From assembly GCA_036417435.1 (NCBI GenBank), contig CM070905.1:69829092-69893091 (forward strand): DNA of 64,000 nt. The letters run 5' to 3'. Below the pieces are notes generated by a model, which worked only from the letters and a program-made list of their open reading frames with translations, searched no databases and was not told the origin of the DNA. Numbering within the stretch: position 1 is the first letter of the stretch; every line of letters begins with the position of its first letter. Positions 24,200-36,720 of the stretch are shown here, in pieces. The DNA is from Inia geoffrensis. Its lineage: Eukaryota; Chordata; Mammalia; Artiodactyla; Iniidae. The position numbers and the translations under genes were made by a program.

Positions 24200-24879
24200 A
24201 AAAACCGTCTTTATAAATCAGTTCAGTAGCACTGCTTTTGCAGAGGCAGGACACAAAGATCTCAAGGTACAACTCCTCCATGTGCTTCTCCCCTCGGTGT
24301 GAACAGGGCCAATTCATTCAGCATTTTCTTCTTCATTTATGCAGGATTCTCCCCTTCTCCCTTTTGGAATTTAGACCTCTCCCAACCTCTTCACCACCAA
24401 TACCAACTTTCTTCTCCTTCAACCAAATAGCAGGGAATCTGAGTTTTCATACTTTGTTGTTGATTGATTTCAATAAAACTGAAATGTATCTATGGTAAAA
24501 TTTAGCAGGAGCAGGGAATTTAAGCCTTAATAATAGAATTAAACACCTGTTCACCTACGTTAAAGAAAACATTAGCAAGCAGATGGGGAACTACGATGAT
24601 AGAAAGGGACAAACTGGCCTTTAAATCAAATCGGGATTTTACCTGGAGGAAATCTAATTTAGGCTTTTAAGCTATGCTGTAAAGCAGCGAGGACTGTGAA
24701 CCCAGGTCTTCACTGTCCAGACACAACACTATTGTCCTGAGATACATAGCATAGGGGCCTTCTCCAAACGACTTCTAAAAGTCGACTTTTATCTCTGGCT
24801 TCTAGAATATGGAGCCCACTCTGTCCAAGTAGAATATGGAGGGCTCATTGGACTATTATAGACCACTCCTATCTGCCCC
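24200..24879. other. Unassigned sequence
   Basis: No gene or named repeat was recognised. Confidence 0.35.
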
Positions 24880-25274
24880 CAACGAGATTTTTTTTTTTTT
24901 TTAAAGGAACTAATTTTTTTTCTCTTTATTTGTTTTTGGCTACATTGGGTCTTTGTTGCTGCGCGTAGGCTTCCTCTAGTTGCGGCAAGCAGGGGCTACC
25001 CTTCATTGCGGTGCGCAGGCTTCTCATTGCAGTGGTATCTCTTGTTGCAGAGCATGGGCTGTAGGCACGCAGGCTTCAGTAGTTGTGGCACACAGGCTCA
25101 GTAGCTGTGGCTCGCGGGCGCTAGAGCACAGGTTCAGTAGTTGTGGTGCACGAGCTTAGCTGCTCCACGGCATGTGGGATCTTCCTGGACCAGGGCTCGA
25201 ACCCGTGTCCCCTGCATTGGCAGGCGGCTTCTTAACCACTGTGCCACCAAGGAAGCCCTCCTCAAAGAGATTTT
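24880..25274 (-). mobile_element. CHR-type SINE, long class, antisense
   Basis: This is an older, about 360-bp copy with the 'ttggctacattgggtctttg' end and several 'cagtagttgtgg'-type blocks. Imperfect duplications, caacgagatttt and caaagagatttt, flank it (24880-24891 and 25263-25274). Confidence 0.95.
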
Positions 25275-26054
25275 ATACATATACATACACACTTTTGTTC
25301 GTGCTTATTTCTCAAGTCTCAATTTCCCTTACCAATGTCTATCCACATCCTTTTTGCCTCTTAACCTTTCCCTAAATTTGATTACAAGGCTTCTAACAAA
25401 GCAGCACAACATGAAGCTACAAGCCATCTGTCAGCACAAACATATAACTGTTTTATCAGAAAAGAGAAAAATCTACAGGAAATTTTTCTCCACCCAGAAC
25501 TAGCTAGGCAAAAAAGAAAACTAATTTTGGATTTACGTCTTACATGTTTTATTTTGCTGCACTTTTCATGAATATGTTTTTGTTTCTCTGTGTCTTTTTT
25601 TTTTTTTTTTTTAATCAACTGAGTTGCAGGATTATAAGGTATACTTTCCCTTAAGGTCAAGATAAAGAGGATACCACAGACAAGATGACCAGACTGAATA
25701 GTAGTCAGTAGTCTGATCCACCTTAATACTAAGAAACTTATGCAAACTTGGAAATTATGCTCTGTGAGTTTAAAACCTTTCGGTTTGTTTTCTCTTTGGT
25801 GGTTTTTTTTTGTTTTTTTTTTTGAGGGGGGGGGCCTTAAAGAATATGGCATATTTTCCAGGAATGTTTTTGGGGAGGTGGCATCTGGGAATCAGTGGAG
25901 TGAGAAACTGGAATAGAGATTTTGCAGTTTGAGACATCTCCCCAGATCACCCTGATGCGTTCCTGCACCACCACTATTATTACCTCACCCCCACAAAGAC
26001 TCATGGGGGCAAATTATTAAAAAAAAAAAAAAAAAAGGCATGAAATACACTGTT
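25275..26054. other. Unassigned sequence with homopolymer runs
   Basis: It contains T/A runs near 25597-25612, 25801-25823 and 26019-26036. No gene or named repeat was recognised. Confidence 0.35.
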
Positions 26055-26292
26055 TACAACCTTCTTTTTTTTTTTTTTTTTTTTTTTTTTGCGGTATGCG
26101 GGCCTCTCACTGTTGTGGCCTCTCCCGTTGCGGAGCACAGGCTCCGGACGCGCAGGCTCAGCAGCCATGGCTCACGGGCCCAGCCGCTCCGCGGCATGTG
26201 GGATCTTCCCGGACCGGGGCACGAACCCGTGTCCCCTGCATCGGCAGGCGGACTCCCAACCACTGCGCCACCAGGGAAGCCCTACAACCTTC
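26055..26292 (-). mobile_element. CHR-type SINE, short class, antisense
   Basis: The body (26065-26282) is close to the copies at 3111 and 10316, with a pure T run of about 26 marking the tail. Duplication tacaaccttc lies at 26055-26064 and 26283-26292. Confidence 0.97.
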
Positions 26293-26835
26293 CTTATAAT
26301 ACACAATTAGGAGCCCAACCCCAAACAAAGTAAGTTATACAATGATCCCTGAAAGCAAAGATAAGGTAAGCAGATAATTAAGGTGAATGCTATTACAAAA
26401 ACTGTGCTCTGGCTCCCTAGTATTCTCTGGAATGTATCTCAGTAATAAGCCAATTCTGGCAGTGAAACACAGCAAGCATCTAAGAACAATTCCTCCTGGA
26501 ACCAAGTATATCCATAGAGATTTTGCTTCATTTTTTTAACAGGGTTAATTTTTAAACTAACTTAAACTTTTATTCTGTTTCTCTGAAAACTTAAAACTGT
26601 TTTTCTAATACAGCCCCACCTGCAGCTGATCAAGGTAGCCCAGCTCACGAAATTATCTATCTAGGTCTTGATGATGCCACAGCCAGTATCAGATCCAACT
26701 GCACCGAGAGGAACATTTCCCAGAAGAGCAGAGAATGGCCTCAGCCTCCCACATTTAAAATGATGTAGAACAAGTCCTAGGAAGTCCTTAACTTCATTCC
26801 AGCCACAAGGCAGGTCTGAGAAAGTGCAGTGATAT

Positions 26836-27325
26836 TGAGAAAGGAAGGGGGCAGGGCACAACCTTTAAAAGAATGACAGAGCTGTTGAGGAAATGACATA
26901 AACTGGTTAGAACCAACTAGATCCAAGATGGCGGCAACTGATTTCCACTACACCTTGAGCCTCATTATACTCATTGTAAAACATTAGCATATGCTAAATG
27001 ACACAACCACCAGTGCTATGACAGTTCCTAGGCCCACCATAAAAGGCCAAAAAGTGGGCAGTGGCCCAATTACTGGAAATCCCCGCCCCTTCCCCAAAAT
27101 AGTTGGAATAATCCTCCTAATCATTAGGCTATGAAATTACCCACCCCTATAAAAACTGACCACCTCGTACTCTGGTGCCTCTCTTGCCTTCTGAGATGGC
27201 CCACACTCTGTCTGTGGAGTATTTATCTCCCAGAATAAACCTTCTTTCACTTTACTATGGCTCACTCTTGAATTCTTTCCTGTGTGAGGCCAAGAACCCA
27301 CACTTGGTGGCTGTCCTAGAGACTT
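26836..27325 (+). mobile_element. Solo endogenous-retrovirus LTR
   Basis: The LTR shows a YY1-like 'aagatggcggc' (26925-26935), a TATA box 'tataaaaa' (27148-27155) and a polyadenylation signal 'aataaa' (27234-27239), followed by 'cctgtgtgaggccaagaaccc'. Spacing from TATA box to poly(A) signal is normal for an LTR. No gag, pol or env follows, so it is a solo LTR. The exact ends are uncertain and the class is not settled. Confidence 0.7.
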
Positions 27326-27867
27326 GGACATAATCTGGGATGTGACCATCCTCTCCTACCCCACTCTTTTCCCTGCAACAATACTGTGAGGGCTCCACTG
27401 TAAACAGCCTCTTCCCCTTGATAGGACTTTTTCTCAGGCAGTGTCTTCAGGCTCTTGCTCTCCATATCCCACCTCTGCACATCCACTCTCACCACTCCAT
27501 GGAAACAGGCCATTTGCTTCACCTGCATTGCTTGCTCTTTACCCCTCTGTAAAAACTAAAGACAAAGACTGGTTCTGGGTTTCCAAGCACACCCAGGCCA
27601 GGATTCCTTTGATTCACATGCCATAGTCAAGGAAAGACCCTGCCAACATCCATGGCCAGCAGCATCCCATCCCTAAATAGCCAAGAGGAGAAGGTTGGAT
27701 CATAAAGTAACCTGAATAAGAATATCAACTGCTAAATCAAAAGTCCACTAAATATTAGTAATTTAACATTTTAGAGGGTGTGTATGTAATCTTATTTATT
27801 TTTTTTTTTTTTAATTTAAAAAGCCCTTCTACAAAAACCTCACTGGGAAGGTGAACACTGTGGTGCA
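27326..27867. other. Unassigned sequence
   Basis: It lies downstream of the LTR but shows no retroviral coding frame. Nothing else was recognised. Confidence 0.35.
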
Positions 27868-28060
27868 CATAAGGTCCAAATCCAGTTCTGCCACTTATTA
27901 GCTTATGGTATGGGGACTTACTTAGGTTTCTGGGCCTGGGATTTCTCACCAGTGTACAGTGGAACTATTACCACCCACATCACAAGACTTCTCTGAAGCT
28001 TCAATGAGAGTATCTATGAAAGTGCCTAGCACACGCAGTGCTCAAAAAGTGTTACACTTC
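27868..28060 (+). mobile_element. MIR SINE
   Basis: MIR signatures include 'ccagttctgccacttattag' near the 5' side and 'aagtgcctagcacacgcagt' near the 3' side, ending 'ctcaaaaagtgttac'. Confidence 0.8.
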
Positions 28061-28647
28061 TTCCCATACTCCCTGAATGGCTTATTTTAACAAATACCCT
28101 TCATTTAGCAGCTTCACTCACCTAGGCATGGGCAGAAGAAAAAAAAAAACAGAGTATACAATGAGAGTTCGAGGGGTTATTTTAAGCTAAGAAAAGAAAT
28201 GCTGTAGATACAGACAAGAGAAAAGCAGTGGTGTTTTCCAAACAACATGGCAGACTGAATTTCAAAGATACAGAGTCTCAAGCCTGAGCATCTGCAAAGA
28301 ATTCCAGAATTCGCTCATAGTTAACAAAAGAGCCATCTTCACCGATCAAGGGAGAAGATCTGTAACTATCACACCAAACTTTCTGATCACAGGAAAACAG
28401 CCATCGCTCTTAGTTTCATTTCTCCAGAACAGCAAAGGCTGTGAACACCTAGATTACTCATAGAGTTTTGTTGCTATTTTCATAGTAACAAGTTTCCTCA
28501 GAACCTAATGATGTATATTATTTTAATACACAAAATATGCCAATCTTGTTAATTACTCAAATGACGATAATCATGTTTTAGTGAAACACAATAGCACTTT
28601 GTTCATCTGATAACACAGTTGGGAAAATCCATTGAAAAAAAAAAGCA
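28061..28647. other. Unassigned sequence
   Basis: No supported feature. Confidence 0.35.
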
Positions 28648-30279
28648 GCAATCCTGAGAAAGAAAAACAGAGCTGGAGGAATCAGGCTCCCTAACTTCAG
28701 ACGATACTACAAAGCTACAGTAATCAAGGCAGTATGGTACTGGCACAAAAAAAGAAATATAGATCAATGGAACAGGATAGAAAGCCCAGAGATCAATCTG
28801 CACACATATGGTCACCTTATATTTGATAAAGGAGGCAAGAATATACAGTGGAGAAAAGATAGCCTCTTCAATAAGTGGTGCTGGGAAATCTGGACAGCTA
28901 CATGTAAAAGAATGAAATTAGAATACTCCCTAACACCATACACAAACAAAAAACTCAAAATGGATTAAAGACCTAAATGTAAGGCCAGACACTATAAAAC
29001 TCTTAGAGGAAAACACAGGCAGAACACTCTATGACATAAATCACAGCAAGATCCTTTTTGACTCACCTTCTAGAGAAATGGAAATAAAAACAAAAATAAA
29101 CAAATGGGACCTAATGAAACTTCAAAGCTTTTGCACAGCAAAGGAAACCATAAACAAGACCAAAAGACAACCCTCAGAATAGGAGAAAATATTTGCAAAT
29201 GAAGTAACTGATAAAGGATTAATCTCCGAAATTTACAAGCAGCCCATGCAGCTCAATATCAATAAAACAAACAACCCAATCCAAAAATGGGCAGAAGACC
29301 TAAATAGACATTTCTCCAAAGAAGATATACAGACTGCCAACAAACACATGAAAGAATGCTCAACGTCATTAATCATTAGAGAAATGCAAATCAAAACTAC
29401 AATGAGATATCATCTCACACCAGTCAGAATGGCCATCATCAAAAAATCTACAAACAGTAAGTGCTGGAGAGGGTGTGGAGAAAAAGGAACCCTCTTGCAC
29501 TGTTGATGGGAATGTAAATTGATACAGCCACTATGGAGGTTCCTTAAAACACTAAAATTAGAACTACCATATGACCCAGCAATCCCAGTACTGCGCATAT
29601 ACCCTGAGAAAACCGGAATTCAAAAAGAGTCATGTACCACAATGTTCATTGCAGCCCTATTTACAATAGCTAGGACGTGGAAGCAACCTAAGTGTCCATC
29701 ATCAGATGAATGGATAAAGAAGATGTGGCACATATATACAATGGAATATTACTCAGCCATAAAAAGAAATGAAATTGAGTTATTTGTAGTGAGGTTGGTG
29801 GACCTAGACTCTGTCATACAGAGTGAAGTAAGTCAGAAAGAGGAAAACTAATACTGTATGCTAACACATATACATGGAAACTAAAAAAAAAAACGGTTCT
29901 GAAGAACCTAGGGGCAGGACAGGAATAAAGATGCAGACCTTCTAGAGAATGAACTTCAGAACATGTGGAGGGGGAAGGGTAAACGGGGACAAAGTGAGAG
30001 TGTGGCATGGACATATATACACTACTAATTGTAAAATCGAAAGCTAGTGGGAAGCAGCCGCATAGCACAGGGAGATCTGCTCGGTGCTTTGTGACCACCT
30101 AGAGGGGTGCGATACGGAGGGTGGGAGGGAGGGAGGCACAAGAGTGAAGAGATACGGGGAGATATGTATATGTATACCTGATTCACTTTGTTATAAAGCA
30201 GAAACTAATACACCATTGTAAAGCAGTTATACTCCAATAAAGATGTTTATAAATAAATAAATAAATAAAAATAAAAATA
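28648..30279 (+). mobile_element. 5'-truncated L1 (last ~1.6 kb)
   Basis: It begins within ORF2 at 'gcaatcctgagaaagaaaaa', the position matching about 11941 in the long L1, and runs through the cysteine-rich ORF2 end (29246-29506 and 29519-29851) to the 3' UTR. It finishes 'ccaataaagatgtttataa' and an (AAAT)n-type tail. The ORF2 end still has open pieces (RTWKQPKCPSSDEWIKK), but stops break it. Confidence 0.92.
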
Positions 30280-30829
30280 CAGGCCCAATCCCTAAGAGTT
30301 GGTTTGATATTCTGGATTGCATTTCTGGAATCTGTCATTACTTTAAAAAAAAACAGCAAAAACCTACCTAAAGCCACAGGTCAAACAGAATAAGGTAAAC
30401 ATGATAACGGTGACATACCTACACCATGACTACACCACTGTGAATCTGAAGAAAGCTTTCAGGTACAGAAGAGAAAACCTAGTTATGAAACCAAATCACA
30501 CACCCGAGAAAGGCAGATGCTACTGTTAGGGTAGCAGATGGGAACCAGGCTGGTGTGGATATTGTGGTAGAAGGCTTTCCGCTGGGTACTACTATATACG
30601 GTTTAAGTTTAAAACCATGTGAATTCACTTTTTCTCAAAAAAAAAAAAAAGAAATAACAGAAAATTTTAAAAGAAAACACACATCTGTAAACCTTAGCAT
30701 CGTCTCACATGCCAAAAAACTAAACTTTCAATTCAGGACGGTATCTCCTTCATTCCTTTAGATGTCAAAATTTCTATTTTCTACTGGAAAATTAGGGGTT
30801 TTTTTCCTTTTGAGTTTTGTATAATATAA
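30280..30829. other. Unassigned sequence
   Basis: Nothing recognised apart from a short A run near 30638-30650. Confidence 0.35.
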
Positions 30830-31465
30830 AATCATGAGAACTGCAGAACTCTTGGCACATGAAGACTCTGCCCAAACCTCTGCACTAAGAGATGACAAAA
30901 CTCTAGCACAACTTCTAACAGCGTTAAGGCCCTGTCCCCAGGATAACCCTAACCCCAGGGGAAAAAAAACCACTGCCAGTAGAATTTACTGTTTGTTCCA
31001 GCAAATACCAGATAAGCCCCTGACCCCCCTTCAGAGGATTGACTAAAAAGGACTTAAAATTGTGAATCTTTTCTTGGTCCCTTTGAGATGTATATGTATC
31101 TCCCACACGTCAAGAGGATCTTTCTCAAGAAACTCAGTCATTCCTTTGAAATGTAATCATCAGGAAGGATAGGGCTTTGGTCCCCCAGACAGTGGGAGGA
31201 CAGAATCGTAAGTTTAGTAATTGCCAGCTGACAGACACAGCTGGCCTCATCACATTTAAACTGACCAACCTTTTATTTCTCACTTGATGCGCACTCTTTC
31301 AGCTCTTCCCCACTCCTTCATTCTCCCTTTAAAAGGCCCACTCACCTAAACACAAATCGAATGGAACTCAACTGTTCCTCCTAGTATTCAGTCAGTAGCT
31401 ACTGAATAAAATCTGTTTTCATAGCTTCAGCTAGTGTCTGTTTTTTTTTTACTCGTTGACAGTAG
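30830..31465 (+). mobile_element. LTR-like block, probably an ERV solo LTR
   Basis: The block has a TATA-like 'tttaaaagg' (31328-31336), a poly(A) signal 'aataaa' (31405-31410) about 70 bp downstream and a T-rich U5-like end. This is the arrangement expected of a retroviral LTR. Its start is a guess, no internal genes remain, and the family is not identified. Confidence 0.45.
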
Positions 31466-32426
31466 TGCCTATATGATATGTATAAAGAATATGTCCAAAG
31501 ACCCTAATTAATTTTTAAAATCTCATTTAACATCATAACAAAACTGTCCCAGTAAAATGAATTAGAATAAAAGAACTAAAATATTTAATTATGCCCTTAA
31601 GTCTTCTACCAATCCTATAAACATACGCACACCATTTAGTATGAATCTAAGTTGCAACTCTGCAGAATAAGCCAAGAAAAACAAAGAAAACACTAATCCT
31701 GTAAACACACACTAAAATTATTTTCATATTACCATTAAAATAAAGTTCTCTTGAATCGCTTTTCCAAGTAGAATTTGTATATTTCCTGAGTATATATTCA
31801 AAGCATAAATTTTTTTTTAAACTTCAGAAAAGATTTTTTTCTTACTTGACGAAGTATTTTTGTATTGACTGGAGAATTCATTAATGTAGATCTATTCATG
31901 GTGTTTCTGGTATCCAGATTTTGTTAATTTCATGGACCCAAGCAACCAGACGTTTCACTCTAATTTATTCCGAAACTATCACCTTAAGATCTGTCAACTT
32001 CCAAAAGAAATGCCTTTCCTTCTATGGACATTACTATTTTTCTACAAATAAATGAATTTCTACCACCTCAGATGAGTTCTTGTGCAAGAAGCAAATTGGC
32101 TATGCTTCAATACATACTAAGTGGCCTATTTTTCACCGTTATAGTAATTCAAATGAATACCTCAGCATAACTATAAACTGTTAAATGTTATGGATGTTGA
32201 AAAGCGTTCTCTCACACTAGAAATTGAAAGGGTTAATGCACAAACCTCAAATCTACACAGTATTAAAAAAATATATATTTTTTTCTTACCTCAAGAGCAG
32301 TATTTAATCACAGGAATAGCTACATTTAAAATAGACGTCTAGAAATACTATGAACACGATCGGCATTAAATATTTTCTGCATGGCATTCATATTCCTACA
32401 AATTCAAAACACTTACGGAGTTCAAG
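31466..32426. other. Unassigned AT-rich sequence
   Basis: No gene or named repeat was recognised. Confidence 0.35.
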
Positions 32427-32809
32427 AATAATCAGAGGGGGCTTCCCTGGTGGCACAGTGGTTGAGAATCCGCCTGCCAGTGCAGGGGACGAGGGTTCAA
32501 GCCCTGGTCCGGGAAGATCCCACATGTCACGGATCAACTAAGCCCGTGCGCCACAACTACTGAGCCTGTGCTCTGGAGCCCGTGAGCCACAACTACTGAG
32601 CCCGCGTGCCACAACTACTGAAGCCCGTGCGCCTATAGCTTGAGCTCCTCAACAAGAGAAGCCACCAAAATGAGAAGCCCATGCACCGCAGCGAAGAGTA
32701 GCCCCCGCACCGCAGCAAAGAGTAGCCCCCGCTCGCCGCAACTAGAGAAAACCTGTGCGCAGCAACGAAGACCCAACGCAGCCAAAAAAATAATAATAAT
32801 AATCTGAGG
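32427..32809 (+). mobile_element. CHR-type SINE, long class
   Basis: The body (32439-32797) is about 359 bp, with the tRNA-like head, three 'ccacaactactgag' blocks, an internal repeated 'gcaccgcagc(g/a)aagagtagcc' block and the 'gaagacccaacgcagcc' end. Near-perfect duplications, aataatcagagg and aataatctgagg, flank it. Confidence 0.97.
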
Positions 32810-33270
32810 CCTAAAGATTCAATTGAAAATGTAAGTTGATGCCTAATTTGATTTCTACACACCACTGAATTAATCAAGATGCAGCTACTTTATCATTATC
32901 TTAAGATGTCTTATAAGTCCATTAAAATTTTTCTGCAAAATATTTGCTAAAAGTAAAATCACACGGCTTTTCAAAATGTAAATATCACATACATTTAAAT
33001 GCCTAATATTGTGAAAGATTAATAAATTGGCATGTCATCAATTCCCTTAAGCAATAAAGCAGGTACCTAACAGGCAATGACTGTTCACACGATAATGCAG
33101 TGAGAAAGCTTGCAGAAACCTGAAACAAAAACATCTAGAACATAGATATAAAAAGCCATTATTGCTTAACTGCTCACATTATTGCTGAACTCTTCCAACT
33201 CAAAAAGAGTTTTTTTCATGGTTTTTAATTTCTGCTTTTAATGGTACAAATGAACTTATTTACCAAACAG
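32810..33270. other. Unassigned sequence
   Basis: No supported feature. Confidence 0.35.
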
Positions 33271-33790
33271 AAATAGAGTCACAGAGGTAAAAAACAAATT
33301 TATGGTTACCAAGGGGTAAGCGGGGGAGGGAAAAATTGGGAGATTGGGGTTGACATATATATACTACTAAATATAAAACAGATAACTAATAAGGACCTAC
33401 TGTAAAGCACCGGAAACTCTACTCAGTACTCTTTAATGACCTATATGGGAAAAGAATCTTAAAAAAGAGTACGTATGGGGCTTCCCTGGTGGTGCAGTGG
33501 TTGAGAGTCCACCTGCCGATGCAGGGGACACAAGTTCATGCCTCAGTCCGGGAAGATCCCACATGCCACGGAGCGGCTGGGCCCGTGAGCCATGGCCGCT
33601 GAGCCTGCGCGTCCGGAGCCTGTGCTCCGCAACAGGAGAGGCCAAGCAGTGAGAGGCCTGAGTACTGAAAAAAAAGAAAAAAAAGAAAAAAAAAAAAAAA
33701 GAGTATGTATGTATATGTATAACTGATTCACTTTGCTGTACAGCAAAACTTAACAAAGCACTGTAAATCAACTATACTCCATTAAAAAAT
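33271..33790 (+). mobile_element. L1 3' end, split by a SINE
   Basis: Left part (33271-33477): 'accaaggggtaagcggggga', 'ctactaaatataaaacagat' and 'atgggaaaagaat'. Right part (33696-33790): 'gtataactgattcactttg' and 'aactatactccattaaa'. Together they make one L1 3' UTR related to the piece at 184-430. Confidence 0.85.
33462..33711 (+). mobile_element. CHR-type SINE, short class, nested in L1 3' UTR
   Basis: The body is 33478-33695. Flanking 16-bp duplications aaaaagagtacgtatg (33462-33477) and aaaaagagtatgtatg (33696-33711) differ by one base. The tail is A-rich with G interruptions. Confidence 0.97.
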
Positions 33791-34079
33791 TAATTTAAAA
33801 ATTTCTGCTTTTATATTTTTCTAAACATTCTTCTCTCAATATTTTTGAGCTATGTCTAAGAATGAAGATAAATAATGTCAACATATAAATACACTAAGAA
33901 ATCAAATTCTTTGTAAGGTAAATGAATTAAGAGTAATTATAGACCCTGCAAGCTGAAAGGAGATCAAAGGAATACACACCCACCACTTAGTATAATTCTA
34001 TTTAATAAAAGATAGCATTTAAAGTTTCTGTTTGTTCTTATGTTGAAATAAATATTTATTAGTATGTTGATTATATATG

Positions 34080-34690
34080 CAAAACTTTCCTGAGTTCTTA
34101 AATTTAAAAATTGGTCTGCAGATTCTCAAGGTTTCTACTAAGATAATATTATTTGCAAATACTGATAAGGTTTGTTTCTTACTTTCCAATCCTTTGAACC
34201 TTTTATTTCTCTCTCTTGTCTTACTGTGCTAGTTAGGACATCCAGAACAAGGTTAAACAGAAATGGTGATTGTGGCCATTCCTTTCATGTTCTTTATTTT
34301 AAAGGCAATGTTCCCAATACATATTAAGTTTGATGTTTGCTTTAAATTTTTGGTATATCACTTAGCAAGTTAAGAAATTTTACTTCTACCCTCAGTTTGC
34401 TAAGAATTTATCATGACCTAGTGATCAATTTTATCACATATTTTTATTCCAACTTTGAGACAACATTTTTCTCCTTTAGTTTGAATACATGGCAAATTAT
34501 TGTAGTGGGCATTTTAATAACAAACTGTCTCTGAATCCCTGGGAGAAGCCAATTGGCACTCATGTTTATGAATGATATTGACTTACAATTTGGAGTTTAT
34601 TATAACTTTTACCTCTATAAATTCAACTGATAACATAATGTAGTTTAACCCTTTTTTGTTAATAGTTTATACATTTTCAGGAATGCAGCA
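34080..34690 (-). mobile_element. Old L1 ORF2 fragment, antisense, reverse-transcriptase region
   Basis: The plus strand is the complement of L1 reverse transcriptase: 'tatttgcaaatactgataag' covers the active-site region, then 'ctagttaggacatccagaac', 'atggtgattgtggccattcc', 'cagtttgctaagaatttatc' and 'tgaatccctgggagaagcc'. No frame survives. Confidence 0.75.
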
Positions 34691-34721
34691 TTAACAGAAA
34701 GCATCAGAGAAGTATAGTACA

Positions 34722-34876
34722 GTTGGTCCTCCATATGCACAGATGCTGAACCCATGGGTGCAGAAGGCCAACTGCACCAGGCAATTTATATGAGGGACTT
34801 GAGCACCCACAGATTTTGGTATCTGCAGGCGGTCCTGGAAGCAATCCCTTGCAGATACCAAGGGATGACGGTACTT
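34722..34876 (+). mobile_element. Tigger-type DNA transposon fragment
   Basis: The left end reads 'tacagttggtcctccatatg' and the right end 'gcagataccaagggatgacg'. In between are 'tatatgagggacttgagcac' and 'cacagattttggtatctgc'. The middle of a full element is missing, as usual for internally deleted MER2/Tigger copies. Confidence 0.8.
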
Positions 34877-35785
34877 TAAATCAGAAAGGTAAGGATACCA
34901 CTCAAATCTATTATGTTTTGACAATATGTGCAAGTATACGTTCAGTTTTGCACAGTACATGTTAGTATATCAACAGATAGTTATTAAGGGCCTACTTTGT
35001 ACCAGGCACCAATCCATATACTAGAATTAAATCAGTAAACCAGATTAAAACACACACGTACACATAAACACACACACCTCTGCCTTTTTAGCGTTCACAT
35101 ATTAGGTGAGTGAGATGGGTAATAAGCACATATAAATAAGGAGCATTGTGCGCAGACTGTGTTAAATTGCCATGGAGAAAAAGTATGGTAGGTGATGGTG
35201 AGTACCAGAGTGGGAAAAGGGAAGGTCAATATATATACAACACAAATCACATCTGGAAAAAAAAATACAATAAAGGAAACTGAAACTAAGCGTTTAGATA
35301 AACAGTATAAATACATGAAAGCTCTAATTTTTTTTCTATGAAAAAGACAATTATGGCAAGGCTGACAGATGCGACAGAACAGTCGTTTTCAACCCATTTC
35401 CTCCCATTGCCACAAAAACAAAGAATGATGCTCAGAAAGTGACCTATCCTCTCCTTCCTCTCTCAGGGAGCATGGTGGAGTGAAGATGAGGCAAATAGTG
35501 GCTATTCTCATTATTCAGAGTCAATGTTTTCCAAACAGTGGAACTATATTTTAGCAATATATAATTTACAGTGCACTTCACAAGTGGCTAAAAATAACTA
35601 CAGTTGGTAATATTTCAAGAAGAGTCTGACTACCTGCATTTTAAGGTCCCCTAAAAATCTGATACTCTATAATTCCACAGTTAATTAGTAAACAAGCACC
35701 CAAATTAACATCATGAGGACACAAATATTTTGTGTCTTTATCTTACACATTTACTAAGATAGAAAAATTTCCCAAATTAAAAATT
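34877..35785. other. Unassigned sequence
   Basis: No supported feature. Confidence 0.35.
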
Positions 35786-36121
35786 GTATCAGTTCAGGCT
35801 GCTATAATAAATTACCATAGACTGCGTGGCTTAAACAACAAATATTTATTTCTCACAGTTCTGGAGGCTGGGAAGTCCAAAATCAACGTGCAGGCAGATC
35901 CAGTGTTTGCTGAGAACCTACTTCCTAGTTTGCAGATTGCTGTCTTCTTCTTGTATCCTCACATGTTCTAGAATATAAGGGCACTAATCCCATTCATGAG
36001 GTCTCTACCCTCATGACCCACTTATCTCCTAAAGGCTTCACCTCTTAATACTGTCACAGTATTGAGGCTGGGATTTCAACACATGCATTTGGGGAAGACA
36101 CAAACATTTAGTCCATAACAT
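35786..36121 (-). mobile_element. MaLR-type (MLT1/MST-like) solo LTR, antisense
   Basis: The plus strand shows the complement of the LTR end: 'gtatcagttcaggctgctat', 'ggcttaaacaacaaatattt', 'ttctcacagttctggaggct', then 'agggcactaatcccattcat' and a closing 'acatttagtccataaca'. Confidence 0.8.
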
Positions 36122-36720
36122 GAATAGTTAATAATCTATCATTTCGGCCTATCCAGCCTGTCCCCCATGCTGTGAGGAATCGTACCACAATTTTCTTTTG
36201 GGAATGCACCCAACCCTTGTACTCATTCATGTAGTTTGGGTGAGCTAACCTGGCTCCAAAGGTGGGCATATGAAGTAGGCCTGGTTAATAAAATGAACAT
36301 CCACATGGGCCAAAGTAATTGAATCAGAAAATAAAGACACGTTTTACAAATAAGCTTAATGAAAATGAGAGCCAAGACTTTTGTCCAAGATACTAGGATA
36401 TAGATATTCTCTTTGCACTGAGTTTACTAAACTTACAGAATAGAGACCTGCAGCAGCTGGTGCGTATGTTTGATACTATTCAGAAAACCACATGAAAATA
36501 AAGACCCAAGTTATTGGGTATACAGGGGGGTGGAGATGAGACAGACAACAGAGAGAAAGAGGCAGTCCCCCCTTTGAACATCTGGGGTCCTATAATGCAT
36601 AAAGCCATGAACTTGAATTTTTCAGTTATATTGTTAAAGCGATCTGTGTTTTGTTTCTGACATTTACAATTAAAATTTCCCAACTGATAGGCCAGTTAGT
36701 TCCCCAATTAATTCAACTGG
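36122..36720 (+). other. Possible ancient LTR-like repeat, otherwise unassigned
   Basis: The phrase order ('gggaatgcacccaacccttg', 'acatgggccaaagtaattga', 'tttgtttctgacatttac') faintly recalls an old mammalian LTR. I cannot name it, and no gene is seen. Confidence 0.3.

Noticed and set aside
25382..25852. 156-codon minus-strand frame
   Set aside because: It is Lys-rich because of A/T runs, shows no domain, and lacks splice support. Treated as chance.
28648..30279. Target-site duplication around the truncated L1
   Set aside because: The flanks are A-rich, and no match beyond A runs could be defended.
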